Below are positions 22,201-32,870 of a DNA stretch of 64,000 nt, in pieces. Position 1 is the stretch's first letter, and each line of letters starts with the position of its first letter. The position numbers were made by a program, and so were the translations under genes. This DNA comes from Cyathus striatus (lineage: Eukaryota; Basidiomycota; Agaricomycetes; Agaricales; Nidulariaceae). Location: the NCBI GenBank assembly GCA_025738555.1, contig JAOVFP010000015.1, forward strand, positions 3,224,001 through 3,288,000, written 5' to 3'. Under the pieces are notes generated by a model that saw nothing but the letters and a program-made list of their open reading frames with translations, ran no database searches and had not been told where the DNA came from.

Positions 22201-24134
22201 TACACCAGCACAAAGACAAAATGCTACGTATGCTCCCGATGTCGTAATGAAAGTGGAAGTTGTGCAGCAGACGAACAAACTTTTTGCTAATTTTGTAGAA
22301 GATGGGCACCTTGCTCTGATGCAGGGTGAAACGAAAATACTGAAATTGTGGCTTTCTAATGGGGGTTTGACGCAGATTGGAGAGGTATGGGCTATTCCTG
22401 GCCCAGAAGATGAAATCTGGCTTGAGGAAGGTCGCGATAGTCAGTTCATGATCGCTATTTAGCACAAATGGGCCATTTTATTGATCTAACGAAAATTAGT
22501 GATATCAAATACCGATATTCTCAACAATTCAAACTCCTTAATGCAACAAGCCCCGTTTCGGATTCCTCTTCAGAAAGGCGACTCACTTGAACCTGATGCC
22601 AGCATGGAAATTGATTTCAACTTCCATACTGAAAAGATCGGTGCTCAAGAGTTGTATATTCTATTTGTCTACAGGGAGGTGTGTGCATTCTTTTTGTTCC
22701 CAGTCCATTTCATGAAACATTCAAGCAGACCGCAGAATCTGAGTTTCACATGGTTTGCTTGGCGCGAACATTTGAAGTACAACCTTTGCTAGATGTTGCT
22801 GCCACAGCCAATCCTTGTCGTTCTTCGGAATATCTATATCGGATAATGCTCGAAATCGGCAATGTATCATCTCATTCATTACAGCTAACTCAAATCAGTA
22901 CTATAAGCCCTGGCTGGAGTTGTTCCTCTGTCGCATCGGATTTTGAGTAAGTTCATTCGCCTTCCTACGTCGACATATACGCTCATAAATTGCAGCCATC
23001 CACTGCACCCATCTCAGGCGTCGCATGTAGTCATTGGAGCTACACCGCGAAATGAAGCTTTTTCATCGGGATTATTATCTTTCGTCAAAGGAAAGCTTGC
23101 CGAGTTGCTTCATGGGAAGGAAACTACACCATCACTTCCTCCTGGCATCGTGCTTTCTTGTAATCAAATCTACAAGGTAAATCATAAGTAATATCGATAT
23201 TGAATTTAGTTAATATTTATATCAGGCCAGACAATCGTCAGGGTGGAATCTAACTCACTTGCAGCAATTCATTTATACTCACCGCCGAGAATTTACTACA
23301 AAAGCTGCAAAGCAAGCTTACCCGCATATTCCTGTCCATTCTTATCCGTTTGTTTTTCCACTATACCACCCCTCTGCAGTGGATGTGCTTGTATTCTGGG
23401 AAATTTCGACGTCAAAACGATCAGGATATGTTAGCTCGTTAGGACTCACTCTCGGAGCTGGGGATGCAGCGCTGGACGATATCATTGACGAGGCGGAGAA
23501 TGCTAAAGCTAAGCGGAGTATGTATGCAGAAACTCGGCGGGAGAACAAAGAGGCATTACATGACATTCGTGAAAGTGAATGGAATAAAGAGATGAATCCG
23601 ATATCTATATCGACTCATGAAGAAACAATATCCGCTCATGATTTCTCTACTGGGTTCGTATTCTTCCATTTATTTGCGAGGGCTTGCAATTGACAATTCT
23701 TTTTTAGACCTTACCAGGTTACAGCTACATTCACGCTTCGCAACTACTCTCAGATCAACGCAGCTCAATTCGTACTGAAATTCGATCCTGCGGTAACATA
23801 TCCCCCAACATCGTTCGCATTCCTTATCTCCTTGAATTCACTAGTTTCTAACATCTTTCTAAATAGTAGTCTCCTGTCTCCTCCTTATTCTGGTCGCTTG
23901 ACTTTCCGTGGCTCGTTGCTCCCCTCGCAATCTCAAGCAATCGGCGTAAAGCTCTGGATTTGTCGACCTGGCTCATATGGACTGGGAGGATGGCGACTTG
24001 AAACACATGTCGACAAAAGAAATCCAGTTTCCGAGTCGTCCGAGTCTGATTCCAAGCTAGTCCGGCGATATGTCGAAGAATGGGACGCATCAGATAGTGC
24101 TTGTTTAATAGTCAATGATACCTGGGTGGGCTAG
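19266..24134 (+). CDS. TRS85: TRAPPIII subunit Trs85 (TRAPPC8 homologue)
   Basis: Seventeen exons sum to 1345 aa in one frame: 19266-19398, 19454-19747, 19800-19953, 20003-20333, 20384-20659, 20720-20935, 20991-21116, 21170-21323, 21371-21546, 21595-21808, 21856-22025, 22079-22439, 22500-22678, 22729-22946, 22996-23176, 23226-23653, 23708-24134. Family phrases include [69 protein letters not shown] and YSGRLTFRG. Trs85 is the defining subunit of TRAPPIII, the activator of Ypt1/Rab1 in autophagy and ER-Golgi traffic. Intron 1 looks like GC-AG (CAAG|GCATGT at 19399). Between 23790 and 23870 the frame reads through a stretch that looks intronic, but no splice pair keeps the frame, so this loop is uncertain. 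Confidence 0.9.
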
Positions 24135-24213
24135 AATTAATTTACATGTACGTATATAACTTATATATCCCATACATCGATATAATTTTAAATGAGCAAT
24201 CATCGAAATTGGT

Positions 24214-25150
24214 TTACCTGGTACCATCACTGTCTCGTCGTTTCTCCTCTTCTTTCCTTAGTTGCTTCACGCGCAATTGCTTTACACGCATATTGAAATA
24301 CGTCTAAATGCATAATGTAAGTCACAGCAAACAGCAAATGCTGGGCAGTAATTCATACCCCCATCACAAATCCAATCAGGTTGAAGTAAGGAACCCAGAG
24401 CTATGTGTTCATTAGCACCAAGTACTTCAACACAAATAAATGCATAAGATTACCTCCATAGGAATGAACTTTTGAGCAACTGTCAAGGAAAGGGGAGAAA
24501 CTACCCATGAAATCTGCTGAAACATTAACCACGGGAAGTAAAGATCGATGATACAGCACTGACTCGGATGACAGAGAAAAATCCTGCTTTAACCGTCTTA
24601 ACAACATCCTCAAGAGACTTGGAGCCATTAATTATGGCCATTGAGGCAAGGAATGCTGAATAACTATGTAAGTATTGTAGTAAATTGACGTAATATCTGT
24701 AACACGTACCAATAGTTTGAATAGGGGATACAACCAAGTTGTTCGCAACAATCTGAGCAACCTTTGCTCTTGGTGATGTTTTTCCAGCAAAAGCTTTCTG
24801 CAATGCCCCGACGAGATAATGGCTTAGAGGAGCGGATACAAGGAAACCATAAAGTGCCATCTTCAGAGCTTTAAGGTCAACGCGCGCGCGCACCAACAGG
24901 TGGGCAATAATAGGTGCATCGGAAGAAGGACGCTTAACAGGGGAATGCGAAAGGTTGCTGCCTAGGACTTCTTGTAGAAAACATAATATTCCTGTGGCAA
25001 GAAGGATCTTGTGAGTTGTTCTACGCTGGTACGTCGAACACGTCACGAACCTGACGTTACAGCCTTTGTGCGAAGAGGATGCAGCGCAAGCTGCGCGAGG
25101 TACTTAACCAGTAAAGGATGCGTCCCTTTTGAAGCAGGTACCATGGCCAT
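24214..25150 (-). CDS. Mpv17/PMP22-family membrane protein
   Basis: Six exons (25150-25051, 24991-24710, 24655-24564, 24513-24454, 24400-24359, 24303-24214) give 221 aa. The protein has the family's hydrophobic helices and signature stretch: SVIRISWVVSPLSLTVAQKF, then LWVPYFNLIGFVMGTYFN. The start MAMVPASKG... leads into a short helix typical of Mpv17-like proteins. Family members sit in the inner mitochondrial or peroxisomal membrane and are linked to metabolite or ion passage (Mpv17, yeast Sym1, PXMP2). The basic Lys/Arg/Glu C-terminus is exposed. Which organelle applies here cannot be read from sequence alone. It converges with TRS85; the two stops are 79 bp apart. Confidence 0.9.
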
Positions 25151-25504
25151 GGTTGACAGTTAGAAAGGGGTGATAATTAGAACAAGACGAGGGCAATTTA
25201 TAGTTGTGGCGACAGCAACATGGTGGGTTCGGATTTGGTTCCGTTTACCTACTGCCATCAAGTCTGGGGCTATCTGGGGCAATCAGGATACATATACCCG
25301 GACCACGACAAATGATCCCGTGACGTACCAGATGACAACTAGGATCGGAAAGTGGACACGACAGGACACAACTCAGACAATGGAACTCGCTCGAGCTTCC
25401 CAATAAATGCAGTGTTATGTAGCAGGGTATAGTCGAAATATGGTAGTCTATGCAGTAATAACATTATAAAAAGTACTCGAACCCCCTCTCACGTTATCAT
25501 CCCA
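25151..25504 (-). promoter_or_regulatory. Upstream region of the Mpv17-family gene
   Basis: This 354-bp spacer lies between two minus-strand genes and holds the 3' end of the YHM2 gene and the promoter of the Mpv17-like gene. An ORF at 25170-25406 on the plus strand shows no protein-like features. Confidence 0.45.
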
Positions 25505-26877
25505 TTACCGCCCTTTCACCCTACAAAACTCCAAGTAAGAAAAAGGTACACAACATAGCACAACACGTACCAGGCTTTGACATAGTCTGCGAAGGAAACC
25601 ATGCAAACTGTTTGCCATATTCCCAGGCCAATACGGGGAGTAACGCCACGGTATAGACCCTTGATACCGTTCTCCTGGTAGATGAACTTGAGGGTGTTCA
25701 TGATGGTCAACTTGGCTGGGCGATTCTTATTCTCCGTGCCTTTAGCCATGGACTGCATCTCAACACGGATAACTTCAATGGGCTGATTCCAAGTAGCCAG
25801 CGCACCACCAATGGAAGAGGCCAGAATCTTGTCTAGTGCCCCGAGATTCTCATGTTCAGCCTTACCCTTCGCCTTTCGAATGACAGACTCGGCGAGACGG
25901 GCGAAGCCCATACTGTGTGAGGAGATGATTGTGTCAGTAACTGATAAAGCATTGGCGGCATCACTTACCGAGAACCCCAGTTTGTGCACTGACGTACAGC
26001 TACAGCGTTAACACCCTTGTTGACGCCTGCGAGACCTTCACGGCGATATATTTCACCAAAAACAGCCCAAGTTGAAGGTGGTTTGACGCCTGAGGCGGCT
26101 GTCTTTTGACGCGTAATCTCGACAGTCTTCATACAAGTTGTAAAACCTTTGGAATGCACATAAGACGCATGAAGGGACTACACAGGGATAAGGAAACATA
26201 CCCATGGTGGCATATGCTTGTGCAATACCTCCAGTCATACCACCCAATAGGCCAGCGAAGCCAGGACCGATACCGGCCGACAAACTAGCTGTCTCGACTT
26301 CAGAAGCAGCGAACACGAGAACAGCTCCTTTGGTGGAAGCTTCGATCCATGCCTACATTGGCGAGTATGCTTATGAGTGCACTGCGAGGTAATAAACAAA
26401 CTGTTGCGCGCTTACCCAGGGGATGAGTCCTTGGTAAAAGCCAACAACACCACCACGGGCCCAAACACTCCTGCACGCCTGCCACATTGATTGGGAGCGG
26501 TTGGCAGCCATCTGAGTCTTCAGGACCTCCAGGGGTTGACCAAGCGTTGTAACCTATGTGATGTTGATATAATGCACAGTATGGGGTAACCGGGACAGAC
26601 TTGCCTCCTGAAAGAAAGAAGCGAGTGAGACAGATTGAGAATATTAAGCGGAAATACGACACGTACGAACTATACAGAGATGAATAGGAGGTGAAGGTGG
26701 GAGAGGGTTCTTAGTGAGAACGAAACAAATGATAGAAGTGGTGAATATACCATGTTCATTATGCCACCTGAAGATTGCGGGCGTTAACGAATGGGGAGGA
26801 AGGGAGGAGGAGGACATACCAACAGCGATGTTGGACCAGCTGACGCCCTTTTGGCCAGGTTCCTTGACGACACCCAT
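25505..26877 (-). CDS. YHM2: Mitochondrial citrate/2-oxoglutarate carrier, Yhm2 type
   Basis: The modelled exons are 26877-26820, 26767-26751, 26669-26667 (TTC), 26607-26605 (GAG), 26553-26416, 26352-26202, 26146-25969, 25912-25571 and 25520-25505, summing to 301 aa. Mitochondrial-carrier repeats are clear: LGQPLEVLK in the first and NQPIEVIR in the third (P-x-[DE]-x-x-[KR]). Phrases such as [18 protein letters not shown] and [20 protein letters not shown] are typical of Yhm2. This inner-membrane antiporter exchanges citrate for oxoglutarate, supports NADPH supply, and was first linked to mtDNA maintenance. Two consecutive 3-nt microexons supply Phe26 and Glu27 of the conserved [14 protein letters not shown]; the second is followed by a GC donor (GAG|GCAAGT). 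Yhm2 identity is firm; the microexons are inferred. Confidence 0.92.
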
Positions 26878-27250
26878 TAAGGAGAGAGGGAGGGAGGGAG
26901 AGGGAGAGGGAGAGCTGAGAGAGAGAGAGAGAGAGAGAATGGAGAGAGGATGGAAGAGAGAAAGGAGGAAGAAAAGGGAGGAGCGAAAAAGGGTCGACGG
27001 ACTGGCCTGATTTCAACAAAATGTTAAGGGGAGGAAACTTGGTGATCGGTTCTGATCGGACTTTACCATGGCACGATACCCAGCACTCCCTTGGCAGCCC
27101 CTCCCGCTCTTCCTCCCCTCTGCCTCTGCCGTTCTCACCGCCCGCTACCTGTCCCCAATATCCCATCTCCCCTCAGTCCCAAACATTAACTTAAATACTA
27201 TTATCACTCAATTTCATCCACCCCATAAACTATCACTAGCTTCCTGCATC
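26878..27250. promoter_or_regulatory. Divergent promoter with (GA)n / (CT)n tracts
   Basis: GA-rich low-complexity DNA (about 26880-26990, including a pure (GA) run near 26917-26938) lies directly upstream of YHM2. On the YHM2 strand it is a pyrimidine tract before the start codon, a common basidiomycete promoter feature. The right half serves the small ORF at 27251; a TTAAATA stretch at 27191-27197 could be its TATA box. Confidence 0.5.
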
Positions 27251-27465
27251 ATGTTCGCCGGGTGCGGCCTCTGCGGCTCCTGCGGTAATCCAGCGCGGAT
27301 AAATCTTTCTCTTTGCTCAATGCGGGGGGCATCTACGTTCCTCCGGCCCCGGACTCCGCGCCCATGAACTACAATCAGCAGCTTTTTCCAAATCACAAAA
27401 TGATATGTATTATGGCTGACATTAACATGCGCGTTCTGCCTAGTGGGTATCCAATGAGAATGGGT
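27251..27465 (+). CDS. Possible small Cys/Gly-rich protein, frame broken at a G6 run
   Basis: An ATG after a pyrimidine-rich leader opens MFAGCGLCGSCG..., which ends after 38 codons in its own frame. If the G6 run at 27324-27329 lacked one G, the frame would continue into a protein-like stretch (IYVPPAPDSAPMNYNQQ) and stop at about 27465, giving about 71 aa. Small proteins beginning with a Cys/Gly knot and a YVPP-like segment occur in Agaricomycetes as far as I recall, with no known function. The same kind of one-base loss is seen in conserved genes nearby. It may also be non-coding. Confidence 0.35.
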
Positions 27466-27652
27466 TAGAGAAAAAAGAAAGTAAATGAGTAAAGCTATTC
27501 TTATTATACGAGTGATGCACCTTCTATTAAACTAACTCAGGCATACGTGAAATCTGAAGATCAAATGAAACGAGACCCAGCCACAAACTAGTACATCCGT
27601 CAGGTATCCGCAAGGGCCAAATGTGCTCTCCGCGTGGCCACTGGCTAGTCCC

Positions 27653-30600
27653 TTATCCCGACGTCTTGCTGAACTTTTCTGTCAGCGTCTCGAGATCTTC
27701 TTTCAATCTGCAGTCATAAAACCAAACGAAGTTTCAGTCAATAATTAATGTCCCCAGCAGTAGATAAAGTAAAATAAATATTAAATGAGTGGATCAAAAT
27801 AGTCCATAAATCACCGCCAACGCGCACACTCCTCCAATGAAAGCTTTCAAACGAAAGAATCGAACATACCGAGTAATTTGCTCTTGACTTTCGTCTTGAT
27901 CTTGCTCCAGGTATTGGATTTCCATCGTCTTACGGCTAATATCTTGCTGCAGCTCTCCGATCTTTGACTGCGCCGCCTCCATCTCGTCTCGCAGCGCTCG
28001 GATCGCTCTATCATGTTCAGCCTGTAGATCATAGATCTTCAGACTATGAGCCTCATGCAACCGTTGCAATTCCTCCTTGGTCACGCCAGGAGACGATGCC
28101 GCAGGTGTTCCTGCTCCATTGCTTCTGAGCTGTGTCGCTTGAGCCGCGAGGTTGGCTTTGGCCGTTGCAAGCTCGCCCTCCAGGTCCGAAAGCTTCACAA
28201 GTAGCTCCGACTTCTGAGCGGCAAGTGTGCCGACTTCGTGATCGTAAGTCGAGCGGAGGCTCAGCACTTCGTCAGCGCGTGTCCTCGCTACCTCTTCCAG
28301 TTGTCTCGTGTGCTTATCTGACATCTCGGTTAAGGAGGCCCGCGTAAGGCTCAGCTGGTCAGTAACGGCCGCGAGATCATCTTTAGTATACGAAAGCTCG
28401 CTCGCAAGCCGTGCTACTTCAGCGACATGCTCAGGGGATGCAACAGGCATAGCATCGGCGATCGCACGAGCTTCATCTCGCTGTACAGTAAGTGAAGAAA
28501 TATCAGCACGCGACGATTCCAACGCAGCCTTTGACTTGCTTAAGTCATCTTGAGTGGCTTTGAGGTCGAGCGACAGCTTATTGATTTCCTTTGTGAGGTC
28601 TATCACTTCGCTTTCCAGAGCAGCGGCGTGCTCCGCCCTTAAATCTTCGAGGGCTCCTTTGTTGGCGTTCTGTATTTGCTCTATGGTTGCAGCAGAACTA
28701 GCCCGAAGAGCTTGCAACTCTTGAGCATGTAGTTCCCCGGCCTCATGCTGTGACTAGCCGTCAGACAGACGTTAAATGGTGCAGTGCAATACTTACCTTG
28801 GCGCGTTCGAAGGCTTCCTGGAGTAACTTATCGTGCTCCTCTTTCACAGCAGCCACTTTGGCATTGTACTGAGCTTCTTGTCCCTTTCAATTTTATCAGA
28901 ATCTTCATATTCAAACCCCAGTCTAATCAAGTAAACATACCTCGAGTTCTTGAGTGACTTTCTCAAGTTGGGCAGTTAGCTCTGCGTACTTTTTATCTGC
29001 TTCCGCTTGCACTTCGTTCAGCGATGCGGCATGAGCTTTATCCGAAGCAGACCAATCTAGCTTGGACTGCTCATGCGCCGCGATGGATGATTGTAGTTCT
29101 GCTTTGAAACCTTCCAACTCTTCGACAACTGCTGCGTGACGCTCAGCAGCAGCAGCAAGCTCATCTGCGTGTGCACTGTTTAGGTCCTGAACTGTAGATG
29201 CGTGATCAATCTCCTGAGCATTCCTCTCATCGAGGGCCTGCTGTAATGAGACTGATGTCTGAGAGACTTCCTCCTCCAAAGCTTTGACACGGTTCAAGAG
29301 CTTTTCTCGTTCGTCCTCTAAGCCATCGTGCGACTCTTTCAGTTCTAAGATTTCGATCTCTAATTCGGAAATCTTATTAGCGTTCTCCGCTTTCTCCATT
29401 TTCAGAGCTTCAAGTTGTTCTTCTAGGGATAATGCAGCGTTTGCCCTAGATTCTAAATCATCGATACTGGTTTGAGCAGCCTCCAATGCAGCAGTATGTG
29501 CAATCTTCAAAGCCGCAATCTCTTCCGAAAGAGCCTTTACGGTAGCTTGGCTTTTTTCGAGAGCCTCGCGGCTAGATGCTACAGCTTCAACTTCGTCAGA
29601 AGAAGATGTAGTGTGATTATTCTGGAGTTCTTCAAGCTTCGCCGTTGCCGTCGCTGCATCCGATTCAAGTGCTTTCATCTTTCCCTGGAGCTCTTCGACA
29701 AGAGAAGCAGATGCAGCGAATGTCAATTTAGCTTCTTCTAACTATAAATAAAATATAAGTAACATCAACAGGGGGAAAATAGCAATATATACCTCTTTGC
29801 GTAGATTCTCCAAAACCTCATCACCCCAGCCTGGTCCTCCTGCAAACGTTGAACGAGTTCTTGGGTTTGTTTCAGCTCAGATTCTACTGCTGCTTTAGCT
29901 TCCTCGTATTTCGACACTTCCTGACCCTTCGATTCTGCATCGGATAATGCGTTCTGCAAAGAGGACTTCAGGTTATCCACCTGTGCTTCCAACTCAGCAA
30001 CAACTTCATTCTTTGAGCCCAACGCTTCTGTGGCTTCGCTCAACTGACTTATGTTTAGTTTTCAGTACAGCGAACAAACGCTACGAACTAACCTTCTTTT
30101 GGAGTTCGGTCACTACCTTACCGTCCTCCTGCACCTCCCTAATCGATGAGATAGAGCCGGTAGCTCTGGACTTGGTAAGTGACGGAGCAGCAGTAGTCCT
30201 GGAGGAGACAGTTGGTTTAGTCCCAGGGGTTGCTGACTTGGAAGTCGGGGTGGCGCTTGTCCTGGAAGATAGAGGCGCTTTCTTAACCGCGTCCGATACA
30301 GAAGCACGAGGGCGTGCAGCGCCAGCCGCCGACCTCAGGGATGCAACAGATCCTGTAGGTGACGTAAGAGATGCACGGGAAGTAGCGTCGGCAGCAGCTG
30401 GCTTGGAACTGGTGGATGCAGACAGGGGTGGTTTCGACGTAGTCGAAGATGTCGGTTTGGGGGGAACGACAGAGGAGCGTCGACTTGGAGGAACACGAGA
30501 GGACATATTAGGTTTTGCAATATTCGATGGAGTGGGAGTGGGAGTGGGAGTGGGCTTCTTTACGGTAGAAGCAGAAGTAGAAGAACCTAATCTTCCGGTC

Positions 30601-31073
30601 GTTGGTGCTGAAGCCATTGTCCTCACTGTAGGTGGCTTGACTGTGCCAGAACCAAACGTGCCGGAGCTGATGACCTACAATTATATGTGATTACATTAGA
30701 AATTAAGCCGCAAAACAGACACGTTGAAGCTGACCTTTTTGACGGTTGGTGTAGGTGGTCCTCCGTTTGACTTCAGAGCAGGTTGTTTAGATGAGGTGGA
30801 CGGCTTTAATTTAGAAGCAACAGATATTTTGCTAGCGGTAGGAGTCTTCTGAACAGGGACGGCTACCTCAGCGACCTCCTCAGGAGGAGGATTGGTGGCT
30901 GGGCCATTATCTGAGTCGGGCGGCGCGGTGTCTTCAAACGAGTTGTCCTCAGAGGCAGATGCTGCATCGTCCTCGTGTTCAGAATCAGGAAGCCCGGCGG
31001 CGTCAGAGGCTGTTTCTTCCTCCGTAGCTAGATTTGGGTCAGCGGTGGAAGGGTGAGATTCGAGGTCTGACAT
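27653..31073 (-). CDS. Long coiled-coil protein with basic Ser/Pro/Thr-rich N-terminus (one frameshift)
   Basis: Exons 31073-30735, 30674-30093, 30043-29793, 29741-28941, 28883-28797, 28747-27870 and 27707-27653 give about 997 aa if one base is restored at the C4 run 29824-29827 (minus-strand GGGG). Residues 1-110 are acidic and 110-300 are basic and low-complexity (SRASLTSPTGSVASLRS). The rest is almost continuous heptad-repeat coiled coil with many Glu/Ala/Leu. No specific family was recognised; golgin-like, spindle or cell-end scaffolds share this layout. The last intron is 162 nt, three times the local norm. Reading into it gives a different C-terminus with a hydrophobic tail (FIGGVCALAVIYGLF), so a tail-anchored isoform is possible. 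Confidence 0.8.
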
Positions 31074-31389
31074 TATAACGAGATAAAGGAGTGGAATAAA
31101 GTCGTGAAGACTGGTCGGAGACTCGCGGTAATTACAAACAATGAAGGAGATCCAGGGTAAGTGGTGTGGTCAGATCTCAGAGGAAAGAACGACCGCTCGG
31201 CTAAACTTCCATAAACTTCCATGTTCTAAGCCAATCACATCAAGACAACGGACGCGTCGCCGCCTTCGTTCTTCCCTACTCTCGTTTTCGGTTCCTGCAG
31301 CTCACCAATCTTACTGTTTGAAATGGGTATGCAGCGCCCTTCTGATATTCATAATCGTTCGTCCTATCTACATACATATGTATACATCT
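31074..31389 (-). promoter_or_regulatory. Upstream region of the coiled-coil gene
   Basis: This 316-bp spacer lies between two minus-strand genes. It holds the coiled-coil gene promoter and the 3' end of the histidine phosphatase gene. No further feature was seen. Confidence 0.4.
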
Positions 31390-32529
31390 CTAGTGAATAA
31401 CCGCAAACAAGTTAAGAGCATTCAAAGCAGGTTCTTCCAGGGAGTTGTGATTGTATCCAAGAACGGCTACCTGCATTTCATGGTCAGACGATGAAACCTA
31501 TGCAGTGAATATCATGCTTACAGAGCTTGGTTCCACATTGAAGTGAGTTCCTACAAATGGAAGTAAGAAAACGCATAACATATATGGCAATCGAAAACTT
31601 CTCCTACCGAGGTGAAGAGGAAAATTAATCCAACGTGCTATCAGAACACGACTGAAGTGACCATGTGCAACGATAACCACATCCCGTGTATTGATACCCT
31701 GTTCCACGTACTGTCGGTGATATTCCTTGACCTTTAAATAAACCGGTTATCAGTCTGTAGTGGCGTATGAGATTCCGGGTCAACCTTGCTAATAACAATG
31801 TCCACCCGACTCTGCATATCTTCAACGGATTCACCGCCTGGGCATCTGAATTTCTCTAATAAGAAAGTCTAAAGGCACTTCGAGCTATCAGACGAACCCA
31901 TCCTTCCAGATAGCCCAATTAGGGCTAATCTTCTTGATTTCTGCTGGTCTCAGTCCTTCATATTCACCTGCCGAGTTTCAGTGAGATTGTGATGCAAACG
32001 CATTTACACACATACCATAGTCCCATTCACGAACTTCCTCCGAGAGGATATGATGTGGGGGATTGTCTACATGACTGAAAAGAAGATGAAACGTTCTGTG
32101 CGCGCGTATGCGCGGTGAGACGAAAACGGTACAAAGGTTATCTGGCTCGATAATAACTGGGAAGGCTACGCCTGAGAAACTGATAAAGAGTGCTTGAGGT
32201 GAAGTCGCTCACGTCCTTTGCCAACCAACCTCTCTCCCACTTTCTTCACTCTTTCTTCTCCGTTAGCGGTAAGTGGTATATCCGTTCTCCCGGTCTAAAG
32301 AAATGCGAATGTCAAATCTTGGTTAAATTGGATCAAGACGTACGTGGCGCCTAGGTAAAACAAGTCAGCAGGAAGAAAGTTCATATTGCAAATATTCAAC
32401 AGACCCATTCAGTGACCATTCAGTTTCGCCTACCAGTGGACGTTAAAAACGAGAGAGAACGAGTACATAAAGCAGAAGCTAACCATGTCTTATGACGAAA
32501 AGCCGCGGCATAGGTCGTCCAGCAGTCAT
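31390..32529 (-). CDS. Histidine phosphatase (phosphoglycerate mutase-like, SHB17 type)
   Basis: Ten exons give 221 aa: 32529-32484, 32429-32405, 32350-32344, 32294-32213, 32156-32016, 31967-31898, 31845-31785, 31731-31608, 31550-31522, 31470-31390. The phosphohistidine motif is VIRHGETEW (His15). TGRTDIPLTANGEERV, SEEVREWDYGEYEGLRP and the second catalytic motif VAHGHFSRVLIARW (His167) follow. The nearest known group is yeast Shb17 (sedoheptulose-1,7-bisphosphatase) and related phosphatases, so a sugar bisphosphate is the likeliest substrate, but this is inference. Exon 3 is only 7 nt. The gene is divergent from VPS18 with 341 bp between starts. Confidence 0.88.
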
Positions 32530-32870
32530 TTTGAGAATAGTTGGGTATGAAAGAGAGAAGATGAAAGAAGATAAGACTCAGAGACAAGTGAGGGTCTTAT
32601 ATGATCTAAAGCAGCGCCAGAGTGAGCACGGGCCGGAAATGATGAGCGTCATGAAGATTGATAAGACTCCTGCGAGAATGAAATTGCAGTAGGGCATGCG
32701 TAGAGTAATATATCGAGTACAGATAAAAATATGCAGCTGGGATGAAGCTAAGCTTAGGTGGACGCAGAGCGGCAGAACAGGCGCACGTGCAGTCATAGTA
32801 TTATTATTGAACTCACGCGGCACTCCAACCTCCTCTGCTCTCCTCAACCACCGAATCCCAACGGGAATAA
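32530..32870. promoter_or_regulatory. Divergent promoter, histidine phosphatase / VPS18
   Basis: 341 bp between two divergent ATGs. No clear TATA box or known operator was identified. Plus-strand ORFs here do not connect to the VPS18 frame. Confidence 0.4.

Noticed and set aside
26880..27010. ORFs of Arg/Glu repeats in the GA-rich tract
   Set aside because: They are a by-product of (GA)n low-complexity DNA in a promoter.
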